NCBI GenBank assembly: GCA_937899055.1
Contig: CALBPX010000074.1
Location: 6,559 to 70,558, forward strand
Direction of reading: 5' to 3'
DNA from: an uncultured Bacteroidales bacterium
Lineage (GTDB): Bacteria; Bacteroidota; Bacteroidia; Bacteroidales; UBA932
Length of the DNA: 64,000 bases
Shown here: positions 1 through 7,935 of the stretch, piece after piece
How positions within the stretch are numbered: the first letter of the stretch is position 1
How the letters are laid out: every line of letters begins with the position of its first letter
Notes under the pieces: generated by a model
The model's input: the letters and a program-made list of their open reading frames with translations, nothing else
What the model was told of the DNA's origin: nothing
Database searches by the model: none
Position numbers and translations under genes: made by a program

Positions 1-2
1 TG

Positions 3-1220
3 ATTTCCAACTCCAAAGAGGTAATTACCCTGCCACGCGGGCGCAACCTCAAGCAAAGAATTACGGACCTTTTGGGTTCGGCTGCCGGAAAACAGCTGAT
101 AGATGTAAGCGTAGATACCACCGTTGTAAAAATCAGCGGTATTGTAGGCACGCCCCAAAGCGCAAAGAAGAACCAGCCCAACACCTATCTGTTTGCTAAC
201 GGCAGGTTCTTCCGCAGCCCCATGCTTCACAGGGCTGTAATGAAGGGCTACGGCAACCTGATTGCCGACTCAACCACTCCGCATTACTTTCTGTTCCTGG
301 AAGTTCCGCCGCAGGAAATGGATGTAAACATCAGCCCGTCCAAGACAGAAATTAAATTGGAGAACGAGCAGGTTATCTTCCAGATAATGGAAGCCGCCGT
401 AAAGGAAGCCATAGGCAAGAATGCATTTGCTCCGGCCATAGATTTTGACACCGAGGGTGTTCCTGTGGAAATCAGTACGGGCGACGGTTTCACCCTTTCT
501 CCGGAGGAAAAGAAAATCATGCAGAACGGGGGCTTCCGCCAGCCTAAGATAGACTACGACCCGCTCTTCAACCCGTTTGACCAACAGCAGCAAAAGACTC
601 CGGCCCCATACAAAACCGTGCCGAGTTCCATGAACGACATGCTCAAAGAAGAGGCTGGGCAAAGACGCATACTTCAGATAGACCGCAATGTTGTGGCAAT
701 GGCCGACCAAGACGGCGGGCTTCTTGTGGTAAACATTGCAAGAGCAAGACAGAGAATCTTTTACGAGCGTTATCTGGAATCTATGCTGAATAACGGATGT
801 CAGATTCAGGAAGAACTGTTCCCTAAGACCGTAACGCTGGACCATGCCTCTTTTGCAACGCTTATGGACAATGCCGAAAAGGTCCGCAGCCTGGGATTTG
901 AAATCCGGCCGTTTGGCAAAGACTGCGTTGTTGTAAGCGGAACTCCTGCCGATTTCCGAGGCGAAAAGTTCTCTGTGGAAGACATAGTTGAAGAACTGGT
1001 GTCATACATAGAGGAAGAAAATCAGGACGAGCTCTTCCGCAAAGCCGCTGAGGACATTGCCCGTCACACCTACTTTTCATACACAGCGGACATTACCGAA
1101 CGCGAGGCCGCTGCCGTCATAGACGGGCTCTTTGCCTGCAAGCAGCCTGCAACGGCTCCGGGCGGAGGCTACACGTTCATACGGATAGGGGCCGACGAAA
1201 TCAGGCACAAACTGATGTAA
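3..1220 (+). CDS. mutL: DNA mismatch repair protein MutL (C-terminal part, cut by window start)
   Basis: The frame is open from base 3, so the true start lies upstream of the window. The first ~130 residues are the end of the transducer domain (NPSKTEIKLE-type segment, 'VNISPSKTEI'). A proline/glutamine-rich linker follows, then the C-terminal dimerisation domain. MutL couples MutS mismatch recognition to strand incision. The endonuclease motif normally written DQHA-x2-E-x4-E is replaced here by 'NIARARQRIFYE' (about 725-767), so the metal-binding Asp and His are missing. The family call is firm; loss of nuclease activity is inferred from the missing motif. The rhomboid gene follows after 30 bases, probably in one operon. 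Confidence 0.93.
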   Translation: MSNSKEVITLPRGRNLKQRITDLLGSAAGKQLIDVSVDTTVVKISGIVGTPQSAKKNQPNTYLFANGRFFRSPMLHRAVMKGYGNLIADSTTPHYFLFLEVPPQEMDVNISPSKTEIKLENEQVIFQIMEAAVKEAIGKNAFAPAIDFDTEGVPVEISTGDGFTLSPEEKKIMQNGGFRQPKIDYDPLFNPFDQQQQKTPAPYKTVPSSMNDMLKEEAGQRRILQIDRNVVAMADQDGGLLVVNIARARQRIFYERYLESMLNNGCQIQEELFPKTVTLDHASFATLMDNAEKVRSLGFEIRPFGKDCVVVSGTPADFRGEKFSVEDIVEELVSYIEEENQDELFRKAAEDIARHTYFSYTADITEREAAAVIDGLFACKQPATAPGGGYTFIRIGADEIRHKLM

Positions 1221-1250
1221 CAACCGCACTCAGGTACAAAAACAAAGAAA

Positions 1251-1859
1251 ATGAGAAACATACCCCCTGCAATAAAGAACATAATCATCATAAACATCAT
1301 AATGTTCATAGCAACTCTTATAAACCAGGAGTTCATGTTTGAACATTTTGCACTGTTTCCTATAGGTACATACTTTTTCAGGCCGTGGCAGTTGGTAACC
1401 CATATATTCATGCACGGAGGTTTCTGGCACATATTCTTTAACATGTACACCCTGTTCTTCTTTGGAGTTGTGCTGGAAAGGGTCTGGGGCAGCAAGAAGT
1501 TTTTGCTCTACTACTTTGTAACCGGACTTGGTGCGGCGGCCTGCCACTTAGGCGTAATGTACCTGCAAGGCGTTGATTACAACCTGCCTACCGTTGGAGC
1601 TTCGGGAGCCGTCTATGGTGTGCTTCTGGGCTACGGAATGTTGTTCCCCAACAACCGCATTACAATGTTATTCCCCTTTCCGGTAACTCTCAAGGCCAAG
1701 TGGTTTGTACTGATATTCGGAGGAATTGAACTGGTTACCGGCATATTTGACACCAGCAGCGGCATTGCCCACTTTGCACATCTTGGAGGCATGCTGTTCG
1801 GAATTCTGCTGATTCTGTATTGGAAAAAGAGAAACAAGCTGTACGAATGGGTAGAGTAA
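1251..1859 (+). CDS. rhomboid family intramembrane serine protease
   Basis: A 202-residue polytopic membrane protein with about six hydrophobic helices. The rhomboid signature is complete: the HGGFWHIFFN segment in helix 2 (residues 56-65), catalytic Ser118 in GASGAVYG and catalytic His177 in AHLGGMLFG. Rhomboids cut transmembrane segments of client proteins within the bilayer; the client cannot be read from the sequence. The gene lies 30 bases after mutL and overlaps the start of the next gene by 13 bases, so translation of the two is probably coupled. Confidence 0.93.
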   Translation: MRNIPPAIKNIIIINIIMFIATLINQEFMFEHFALFPIGTYFFRPWQLVTHIFMHGGFWHIFFNMYTLFFFGVVLERVWGSKKFLLYYFVTGLGAAACHLGVMYLQGVDYNLPTVGASGAVYGVLLGYGMLFPNNRITMLFPFPVTLKAKWFVLIFGGIELVTGIFDTSSGIAHFAHLGGMLFGILLILYWKKRNKLYEWVE

Positions 1860-2974
1860 GAGGCAGAAAACGCAGGCGCACTCCAAGACTTTTTGGTCTG
1901 ACATTCAGGCTGGTTCTGATTATTGCGGCCGCCTGCCTGTTCCTGTCCTATATATCCTCGTACATAGATCCGTCCAGATTTTCTGTGCCGCTGTTCTTCG
2001 GGCTATATTTCATTCCGCTCTTAGGTATCAATCTCCTGCTTTTCCTTATTGCGGCAATTCGCAGAAGCAGAAGTGCCTGGATCCCTATCACAGCACTGCT
2101 TCCGGCGCTGCTTTTTGCCGAAAGATTCTACAAGTTCAACAGCGGGGCTCCGGAAGCAACCCCTGAGGAGGCAATTAAGATAGAAACCTACAACGTAGGA
2201 AAATTCAGACTCGCTGAAGAAGGAATTTCCTCAGCCTCTGCAATGGAAGGCATCGCTGAGCAAATTAATAAGACCAATCCGGACATTATCTGCCTTCAGG
2301 AAGTTTATCTTGACAGTGCCGGAGCCGCCGCCAGAGTTTTTCCTGGTTACAGATACAGGACTTCAAGCCTGGTCAGCCACAGCAACGGAAAGCGCAGCGG
2401 CAACCTCATACTCAGCAAATTTGAGATATTGAAAGGCGGAGTTCTCCGTTTCAGGCAGAGCACCAACCTTTCTTTATTCGCCGATATAGTAATCCGCTCG
2501 GATACCGTAAGGGTTTATAACAACCACTTGGAATCCTATGCAATATCCCCTACCGCCCTTATCAAAAAAATCAGGGAAAAAAGAAGGAACTCGGAGGATG
2601 TGACCGAAGACATCATAAGCGTACACAACAAATTCCGCTCAACCGGCATCAAAAGGTCTCATCAGGTGGCGCAGATTTTCTCCAACATCCAGACAAGCCC
2701 CTATCCTGCAATTGTTTGCGGAGACTTTAACGATACTCCTATGTCATTTGCCTACCATAAGCTCAGCTATAAAAGCAAAGACACTTTCAAGGAACGCGGC
2801 AATGGATTTTCAGCTACCTACTCCATGCTGTGGCCCTTGCTGAGAATAGACTACATCTTTATTCCTGAGACCTTTACCTGCCTGAGCCACAATACCATAA
2901 GGGACAAGTTTTCGGACCATTACCCGGTTGTAGCAGAATTCTCAACGGCTGAACCCTCTCAGGCAGAACATTAA
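1847..2974 (+). CDS. endonuclease/exonuclease/phosphatase (EEP) family membrane protein
   Basis: The N-terminus is basic (MGRVRGRKRRR) and is followed by two or three hydrophobic helices (residues ~15-85), then an extracytoplasmic or cytosolic EEP domain. EEP motifs are visible: 'LQEVY' (metal-binding Glu), 'YNNHLES', 'CGDFNDTP' and 'FSDHYPVVAEF' with the catalytic Asp-His. I chose the ATG at 1847, inside the end of the rhomboid gene, over a TTG at 1820 because the ATG gives the usual short basic N-terminus. The substrate is unknown; family members hydrolyse phosphodiester or phosphomonoester bonds in nucleic acids, lipids or sugars. Confidence 0.88.
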   Translation: MGRVRGRKRRRTPRLFGLTFRLVLIIAAACLFLSYISSYIDPSRFSVPLFFGLYFIPLLGINLLLFLIAAIRRSRSAWIPITALLPALLFAERFYKFNSGAPEATPEEAIKIETYNVGKFRLAEEGISSASAMEGIAEQINKTNPDIICLQEVYLDSAGAAARVFPGYRYRTSSLVSHSNGKRSGNLILSKFEILKGGVLRFRQSTNLSLFADIVIRSDTVRVYNNHLESYAISPTALIKKIREKRRNSEDVTEDIISVHNKFRSTGIKRSHQVAQIFSNIQTSPYPAIVCGDFNDTPMSFAYHKLSYKSKDTFKERGNGFSATYSMLWPLLRIDYIFIPETFTCLSHNTIRDKFSDHYPVVAEFSTAEPSQAEH

Positions 2975-2987
2975 ATCAGAACGCAGT

Positions 2988-3590
2988 ATGGCAGCAAAAC
3001 ATTCATATACAATGGATCCCAAGATGAAGATCCAGATAGACAAGGCTATTGAAGTGCTGGCAGAAGGGGGTGTAATCCTCTACCCGACAGACACTATCTG
3101 GGGCATTGGCTGCGATGCCACAAACCAGGAGGCCGTAAAGAAAGTCTTTGCAATCAAGCAAAGAGAAGAAAGCAAGAGCCTTGTAACTCTGGTTTCTGAC
3201 CTTGACATGCTGGCCCGCTATGTAGAAGCTGTTCCGGAAGCGGCTCTGGATCTTATTGAGGTAAACGACTCTCCTATGACCATCATCTACCCAAGGGCCA
3301 TAGGCCTGGCTTCCAATGTAATAGCAGAAGACGGCAGCGTTGGCATACGCATTCCAATGAACGAGTTCTGCCGCCAGCTGTGCTACAGGTTCCGTAAGCC
3401 CATAGTTTCCACCTCGGCCAACATATCGGGAGAGAATCCGCCTAAAGGATTCAAAGACATTTCACCCAAAATCAAGGATGCCGTGGATTACACGGTACAT
3501 CCTTCTATGGAAGAAAAGACTTCCACTCACAAAGCATCTCAGATTATCAAACTGAGCACCAACGGACAGATTCAGATCATCCGCAAGTAA
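2988..3590 (+). CDS. tsaC: L-threonylcarbamoyladenylate synthase (TsaC/Sua5/YwlC family)
   Basis: This 200-residue YrdC-fold protein makes threonylcarbamoyl-AMP from threonine, bicarbonate and ATP for the t6A37 modification of ANN-decoding tRNAs. Family segments are clear: 'GGVILYPTDTIWGIGCDA' near residue 28, 'KQREESKSLVTL', and 'IVSTSANISGENPP'. There is no C-terminal Sua5 domain. The start lies 13 bases after the EEP gene. The 3' end overlaps the converging rsmE gene by 14 bases. tsaE, needed in the same pathway, lies 2.2 kb downstream. Confidence 0.95.
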   Translation: MAAKHSYTMDPKMKIQIDKAIEVLAEGGVILYPTDTIWGIGCDATNQEAVKKVFAIKQREESKSLVTLVSDLDMLARYVEAVPEAALDLIEVNDSPMTIIYPRAIGLASNVIAEDGSVGIRIPMNEFCRQLCYRFRKPIVSTSANISGENPPKGFKDISPKIKDAVDYTVHPSMEEKTSTHKASQIIKLSTNGQIQIIRK

Positions 3591-4356
3591 ATGCAAAGTA
3601 AATTTCTGAAACAGCAACCACTGCCGCCGTTTCTACACGAAGTCTTGATGAACCAAGGGTAACAGGCAAAAAGCCCTTCTCCCGGGCAAGTTGTATCTCC
3701 TTAGCGGAAAAATCGCCTTCCGGCCCTATCATTATTACCACTCTCGGTTTTTCGCCTTCCGGCACAGAGCCGCTGAACCCGGCCAGACAGTTCCTTATCG
3801 TTTCCTTTTCTCCTTCTTCGCAATGAGCCATCAGCTTCAACTCCCCTTTTCCATAATCGCGACAGATAAAATCCAAGACCGAAACCGGTTCCGCTATCTG
3901 TGGAAGATAGGATTTCAGGCTCTGCTTGGTGGCGGAAAGGGCAAGGGCCTCCAGCCTTTCTTTCTTCAGCGATGTTCTTATGGAATGTTCTGATATGACG
4001 GGAACTATCTCATCCACACCCAGTTCTGTAGCCTTCTCCACAAACCACTCATAGCGGTCCATGTTCTTGGTGGGGCATACGGCCATCACAAGATGATAGT
4101 TCAGGCCTCCTACCCCATGGCTTTCCTCCAATACTGCACACTCCACGGAAGCCTCCCCTTTCTTTGGAAGCATAACCTTCTCTATGCGGCAGTTGTAAAG
4201 TCCGCCTTTGCCGTCGATGACAAAAATAGATTCACCCTCTTTGTGCCTCATTACACGGACACAATGGTCAGCCTCGCCGCCGGCCAGGACCAACCGTTCT
4301 GCTCCGGCTCGATTCCCCTTGCCGCACCTGATGTCGGTTGAATAAAAAAGTTCCAT
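3577..4356 (-). CDS. rsmE: 16S rRNA (uracil(1498)-N(3))-methyltransferase RsmE
   Basis: The product is a SPOUT-class methyltransferase of 259 residues that methylates N3 of U1498 in 16S rRNA using S-adenosylmethionine. Evidence is the N-terminal PUA-like part ('HCVRVMRHKEGE'), 'VEKATELGVDEIVPV', and the C-terminal SPOUT knot with 'VIMIGPEGDFSAKEI' and 'LGSSRLRVETAAVVAV'. I placed the start at MELFYSTDIR (4356) rather than 42 bases upstream, because this matches the usual RsmE N-terminus and leaves room for a promoter. Confidence 0.94.
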   Translation of the reverse strand: MELFYSTDIRCGKGNRAGAERLVLAGGEADHCVRVMRHKEGESIFVIDGKGGLYNCRIEKVMLPKKGEASVECAVLEESHGVGGLNYHLVMAVCPTKNMDRYEWFVEKATELGVDEIVPVISEHSIRTSLKKERLEALALSATKQSLKSYLPQIAEPVSVLDFICRDYGKGELKLMAHCEEGEKETIRNCLAGFSGSVPEGEKPRVVIMIGPEGDFSAKEIQLAREKGFLPVTLGSSRLRVETAAVVAVSEIYFAFTCG

Positions 4357-4375
4357 CGCGATAAATATTTCTATA

Positions 4376-4383
4376 CAAAAATA
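4376..4383 (-). promoter_or_regulatory. Bacteroidota -7 box for rsmE
   Basis: TATTTTTG on the minus strand fits TAnnTTTG exactly and sits 20 bases before the chosen rsmE start, which supports that start. No TTTG was found at the expected -33 distance. Confidence 0.4.
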
Positions 4384-4445
4384 ACAATCTGTTTCCAAAC
4401 AACAGAGGTTTTTTGCAGAGGGGTTAATGCTAAGGAGTTTTTAGT

Positions 4446-4453
4446 TATTTTTG
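4446..4453 (+). promoter_or_regulatory. Bacteroidota -7 box for nagX
   Basis: TATTTTTG matches TAnnTTTG exactly, 39 bases before the nagX start. The -33 element is not recognisable at 19-21 bases upstream. Confidence 0.4.
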
Positions 4454-4492
4454 TGCACCCTATAGTTTGGCGGATAATAAAAGAGTTTTGAT

Positions 4493-5755
4493 ATGGCAAA
4501 AGCAAAAACTACACGTTATGTAGCTCTGGATGTCCTTAGGGGCATGACAGTTGCGGGCATGATTCTGGTTAACAACCCCGGAAGCTGGGGGCATATATTT
4601 TCACCGCTCAGGCATGCCAGCTGGGCCGGATGCACCCCTACTGATTTGGTATTTCCGTTCTTCCTCTTTGTAGTTGGAGCGGCAATGGCCTTCTCCTTTG
4701 CAAAGTACGGTGAAAGCCTGACCAAGGCCAGCGTAAAGAAACTCCTGATCCGTGGCTGCCTAATTTTCCTTGTAGGTCTGGCCCTCAACGCTTTTCCGTT
4801 CATAAAAGTTCCTCTGGACCACGACCACAGCTTTTGGTGGAACATCGCGGAAAAGTTCCGTAACCTCAGGATCTTTGGAGTGCTTCAGAGAATTGCAATG
4901 TGCTACATAGTGGGCGGGCTTTTTGCCCTGTGGCTCAAAAAGCCAAAGAAAATCATAGGCGCAATGGTAATACTGGCACTTCTGGAAGTTTTGGTTCTTT
5001 GGCTTCTCCGCGATGGACAGGGCGCCTTCCTGTTTGGAGAAACCGTAAAGGACACTATGGCCGGAAGGGCTTCTGGAGCTTTTGACGTGAACTTCTTCAA
5101 CGCCCTGGGAATGAACGGCGAGAACCATGTTTACCATGGAGAGGGCTTTCCGTTTGACCCTGAAGGACTGATAGGAGTATTGTCCGGAAGCTGCACCGTT
5201 CTGCTGGGCTTCCTCATAGGCAACATCTGCCGGACAACTCAGAACAAGGTGGATGCCGTTGCCAAGCTTTTTGTAATTGGAATGATATGCCTTGCCCTTG
5301 GCATGATATTCAGCATCTGGCTGCCCATAGTCAAGAAAATCTGGACCGGTTCCTATGTTCTGTATGCAGGCGGATGGGCCATTCTTATGCTCGGCTTCTT
5401 TGCCTACTTTATAGATGTAAAAGGCAGGGAAAAAATCTTTACCCCGTTCAAGGCCTTGGGCATGAACCCTCTGTTCGCCTTTGTAATGGCCGGGCTGTTT
5501 GCCAAGATCCTGGGTCAGATAATCAAGTGGAAAGTGGCTGTGGTTCAGGACGACGGAACTATGGGAGAAAAAACATACTCCGTCCTGAGCTGGTTCTACC
5601 AGAACTGCTGCTGCCCTCTCTTCCGCTCGGATTTCTTCGGAGGCAACAACGGCAATAACGAGTTTGCATCGCTGATGTATGCAATAGTCTATGTAATTGT
5701 CTTTACGCTTATGGCCTACGCCCTCTACCGCAAGAAGATAGTCATCAAGCTGTAG
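4493..5755 (+). CDS. nagX: DUF5009 / NagX-like membrane acyltransferase
   Basis: A 420-residue protein with roughly ten transmembrane helices. It begins with the family signature: 'RYVALDVLRGMTVAGMILVNNPGSW' in part, then 'GCTPTDLVFPFFLFVVG'. It belongs to the heparan-alpha-glucosaminide N-acetyltransferase-like/DUF5009 group. In several Bacteroidota and gammaproteobacteria these proteins sit in N-acetylglucosamine operons and are called NagX, proposed to act on or transport amino sugars. No other nag gene is adjacent here, so the substrate is inferred only from the family. Confidence 0.85.
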   Translation: MAKAKTTRYVALDVLRGMTVAGMILVNNPGSWGHIFSPLRHASWAGCTPTDLVFPFFLFVVGAAMAFSFAKYGESLTKASVKKLLIRGCLIFLVGLALNAFPFIKVPLDHDHSFWWNIAEKFRNLRIFGVLQRIAMCYIVGGLFALWLKKPKKIIGAMVILALLEVLVLWLLRDGQGAFLFGETVKDTMAGRASGAFDVNFFNALGMNGENHVYHGEGFPFDPEGLIGVLSGSCTVLLGFLIGNICRTTQNKVDAVAKLFVIGMICLALGMIFSIWLPIVKKIWTGSYVLYAGGWAILMLGFFAYFIDVKGREKIFTPFKALGMNPLFAFVMAGLFAKILGQIIKWKVAVVQDDGTMGEKTYSVLSWFYQNCCCPLFRSDFFGGNNGNNEFASLMYAIVYVIVFTLMAYALYRKKIVIKL

Positions 5756-5774
5756 CTTCATCGCGATAAAAAAA

Positions 5775-6305
5775 ATGATGATTCATAAAATGCAGTACTG
5801 GACTATCAAAAAGAAAGATATGAAAAACTTCCTCAAATTGGAGGATGTAGCAGTTGATGACGGCAGACGCAGACCATTTAAGACTTTTACAATCGGCAAC
5901 CTTGAAGAAATAGACAGGGTGGCGGAAGAGTTCATCCGCTTTATTTCTGAGTCCGACCTCCAGAGCAACATCTTTGCCTTCTACGGCAAGATGGGAGCCG
6001 GTAAGACCACCTTCATCAAAGCCATCTGCAAAGCCCTGGGAGTCAATGATATCGTAAATAGCCCAACATTCACCATCATCAACGAATACAGAAGCAGCAG
6101 AGGCTTCCCCATCTATCACTTTGACTTCTACCGCATCAACAAGCTGCAGGAAGCCTTTGACATCGGCACGGAAGACTACTTTGCCGGCAGCGGCCTCTGC
6201 CTTATCGAATGGCCGGAAAAAATCGCTGAGATACTTCCGGAAGACTGCATCAAAGTTTCCATCACCACCAACCCCGACCTCAGCCGCACCATAGAGATTT
6301 CATAG
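5775..6305 (+). CDS. tsaE: tRNA threonylcarbamoyladenosine biosynthesis ATPase TsaE
   Basis: TsaE is the ATPase partner of the TsaBD complex in t6A synthesis. The P-loop is 'GKMGAGKTTFIKAI', followed by 'NSPTFTIINEYR' and 'YHFDFYRI', all diagnostic. Homologues usually start just before 'FKTFTIGNLEEID'; this frame has ~35 extra N-terminal residues, so the start is uncertain. ATGs at 5775 and 5820 are both possible, and 5820 would give 161 residues. A copy of the dispersed ATCGCTGAG motif lies at 6222-6230. Confidence 0.92.
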   Translation: MMIHKMQYWTIKKKDMKNFLKLEDVAVDDGRRRPFKTFTIGNLEEIDRVAEEFIRFISESDLQSNIFAFYGKMGAGKTTFIKAICKALGVNDIVNSPTFTIINEYRSSRGFPIYHFDFYRINKLQEAFDIGTEDYFAGSGLCLIEWPEKIAEILPEDCIKVSITTNPDLSRTIEIS

Positions 6306-6382
6306 CCGAAAATGTGATTTTCGACCCTAAATAAGCTCCGAAAATGTGATTTTTTGCTTATTTTTATAGCCGAAAATGTGAT
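6306..6382 (+). repeat. three 13-bp direct repeats phased at exactly 32 bp
   Basis: CCGAAAATGTGAT occurs at 6306-6318, 6338-6350 and 6370-6382. Each start is 32 bases after the last, and the two 19-base spacers differ in sequence. A 32-base period is about three helical turns, so all copies face the same side of the DNA. The last copy ends 7 bases before the ATG of a decayed gene fragment, the position expected of an operator. The array begins at the tsaE stop codon. There are too few copies, and the repeats are too short, for a CRISPR array. Confidence 0.8.
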
Positions 6383-6389
6383 AAAAACC

Positions 6390-6515
6390 ATGCAACTTCT
6401 TAAAAGAAAGGTAGATAGCTTTTTAGCCGGCTGGAACGGCAAATTCTTCACCTTCCCTTATTTCCTCGCCTTCCTGCTGAAGCGGTTCCTGCAAGATCCC
6501 AAACGGAAGATATAG
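6390..6515 (+). pseudogene. N-terminal remnant of an AAA/DUF4143-type ATPase gene
   Basis: A 41-codon frame encodes MQLLKRKVDSFLAGW and then diverges into unrelated residues before a stop. From memory, Bacteroidota ATPases of the AAA_14/DUF4143 group commonly begin with a 'LLKRK.D.FL..W' segment immediately before the P-loop. Here the P-loop and the rest are absent. I read it as the stump of a second ATPase gene whose body has been deleted, sitting next to an intact relative. A chance small gene cannot be excluded. Confidence 0.45.
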
Positions 6516-6578
6516 ATACCTTGGTGGCATTTTCACAAATTTTGCAGAAACGGCTGAACCTCAGAAAAGCAAAATAAA

Positions 6579-6610
6579 TTTGCAATTCTCTCAACCTGCA
6601 TGTAAATTTG
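6579..6610 (+). promoter_or_regulatory. promoter of the DUF4143 ATPase gene
   Basis: TTTG at 6579-6582 and TAAATTTG at 6603-6610 are separated by 20 bases. This is an exact match to the Bacteroidota primary-sigma promoter (TTTG, 19-21 bases, TAnnTTTG). Transcription would begin near 6617, just before the inverted repeat at 6618-6646. Confidence 0.65.
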
Positions 6611-6617
6611 CATTGCC

Positions 6618-6646
6618 GTTGACGATTTTTCGCAAATTTTGTCAAC
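6618..6646. promoter_or_regulatory. inverted repeat GTTGAC-N17-GTCAAC, possible operator
   Basis: GTTGAC (6618-6623) and GTCAAC (6641-6646) form a perfect 6-base inverted repeat directly at the predicted transcription start of the ATPase gene, 24 bases before its ATG. The surrounding region is rich in AAATTTGCA-like words. The position suggests an operator or a leader hairpin; this is inference. Confidence 0.4.
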
Positions 6647-6670
6647 GCCGCTGCAAAATTTAACAGCTTT

Positions 6671-7810
6671 ATGTACCATAGAATATTCGATATAGAGAAC
6701 CGCCTTGATGAAGGAATGTTCCTCTTTGGCGGACGCCAGGTGGGAAAATCCACCCTCTTAAGGGAACGTTTCCCAAAAGCGATATACGTTGACCTCCTTG
6801 ACCCGGATACCCGGAAGCGCTTCAAGCGCCGTGCGATGGATTTCTACGAGATGCTGGTGAAGTATCCTCCGAAGACGCTGGTCATCGTAGATGAAATCCA
6901 GAAACTCCCTGAGATTCTGGATTTGGTTCACAAACTGATGGTAGAGAATGGCCTGTACTTCATCTTGAGCGGCTCCAGCGCCAGGAAGATCAAGAAAGCC
7001 GGAGTTAATCAGTTGGGGGGAAGGGCTAATGAGGAGCACCTGTATCCTCTCGTTTCTGCTGAGATTCCTGATTACGACTTCAGCCTGGCCATCCAGAACG
7101 GAATGATTCCCCGGCACTATATGGTGAAGGATGCAAGGGTGCGCCTCAAGAACTATGTAAACCTTTACCTCAAGGAGGAAATCGAAGAGGAAGCTCTGGT
7201 TCAGAATATCGACACATTCGAACGTTTCCTCGAAGTAGCGGCCATAACAAATACGGAAATTCTGAATTACAACAATATGGCCTCAGATTGCGGTGTGTCC
7301 GTCAATACAGCCAAGGCTTATTTCAAAATTCTCTACGACACGCTCCTTGCCTTCGAGGTAAAACCATACAGAAAGGTGATTAAACGTAAACTGTACCAGA
7401 CCTCAAAGTTTTATTTCTTCGATGTCGGAATCCCCAACTACCTGCTCCACCGTTACCACCTGATGCCGGGGACACCTGAATATGGCCACGCCTTTGAGAG
7501 CATCGTGATGCAGGAAATCCGTGCGTACCTTGGATATACCGGCAGTGAAGAGGAACTGACATACTGGCATACTTACAGCAATGATGAAGTTGATGCCGTG
7601 ATTGGTGATGCCCGCATTGCCATTGAGATCAAGTCAACGGATCACGTGGAGACCGAGCACAAAAAGGGATTGAAGAGATTTGTTGAAGAGCACCCTGAAG
7701 CGAAACAGATTATTGTATCACGCGATTTTCTGACAAGGAGGTCTGAAGATATTGACCTCTACTACGTGACCGACTTCTTCAAAGCCCTCTGGGCCGGTGA
7801 GATAATCTGA
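6671..7810 (+). CDS. AAA family ATPase with DUF4143 domain
   Basis: A 379-residue ATPase. Walker A is 'GGRQVGKSTLL' near residue 20, and Walker B is 'LVIVDEIQK' near residue 75. A sensor-type 'LSGSSARK' follows, then a winged-helix region and the C-terminal DUF4143 nuclease-like part ending in 'IAIEIKST'. These genes are common, multi-copy and patchily distributed in Bacteroidota; their function is not established. The gene has its own promoter and lies in an accessory patch between tsaE and comM with gene debris on both sides, which fits acquisition by transfer. Confidence 0.88.
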   Translation: MYHRIFDIENRLDEGMFLFGGRQVGKSTLLRERFPKAIYVDLLDPDTRKRFKRRAMDFYEMLVKYPPKTLVIVDEIQKLPEILDLVHKLMVENGLYFILSGSSARKIKKAGVNQLGGRANEEHLYPLVSAEIPDYDFSLAIQNGMIPRHYMVKDARVRLKNYVNLYLKEEIEEEALVQNIDTFERFLEVAAITNTEILNYNNMASDCGVSVNTAKAYFKILYDTLLAFEVKPYRKVIKRKLYQTSKFYFFDVGIPNYLLHRYHLMPGTPEYGHAFESIVMQEIRAYLGYTGSEEELTYWHTYSNDEVDAVIGDARIAIEIKSTDHVETEHKKGLKRFVEEHPEAKQIIVSRDFLTRRSEDIDLYYVTDFFKALWAGEII

Positions 7811-7811
7811 T

Positions 7812-7930
7812 TCACCTATGCTTGATTGCTGGGTATTCGGCAAAGAGTGCATCTATCTTGGCCTTCATGTCATTATGAGGGGAAATGATGTCGCGGAAGT
7901 ATTTGATGATGCAGAGGCTGAAATAGGCTT
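7812..7930 (-). pseudogene. possible C-terminal remnant of an Abi-family (Abi_2) protein
   Basis: On the minus strand the last ~38 codons read 'SEAYFSLCIIKYFRDIISPHND' followed by 'LFAEYPAI', then a stop. This resembles from memory the C-terminal segment of Abi_2-type abortive-infection proteins (a 'CVIKYLL..I.P.N' stretch, then 'LFE.YP.I'), but it lacks the usual final 'MGFP..W'. Upstream the frame runs into serpin sequence read antisense, so only the tail could be homologous. This is a weak call. Confidence 0.3.
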
Positions 7931-7935
7931 CCGAT

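Noticed and set aside
4760..5761. Long minus-strand open frame of 333 codons
   Set aside because: It is exactly antisense to nagX, has no recognisable domain, and its composition is that of a shadow frame.
4354..5767. ATCGCGAT palindrome upstream of rsmE (4355-4362) and upstream of tsaE (5761-5768)
   Set aside because: Only two copies with no further shared context; chance or a common weak leader cannot be separated.
6306..6382. CRISPR-like array
   Set aside because: Only three 13-base repeats, with 19-base spacers and no cas genes anywhere; the position fits an operator.
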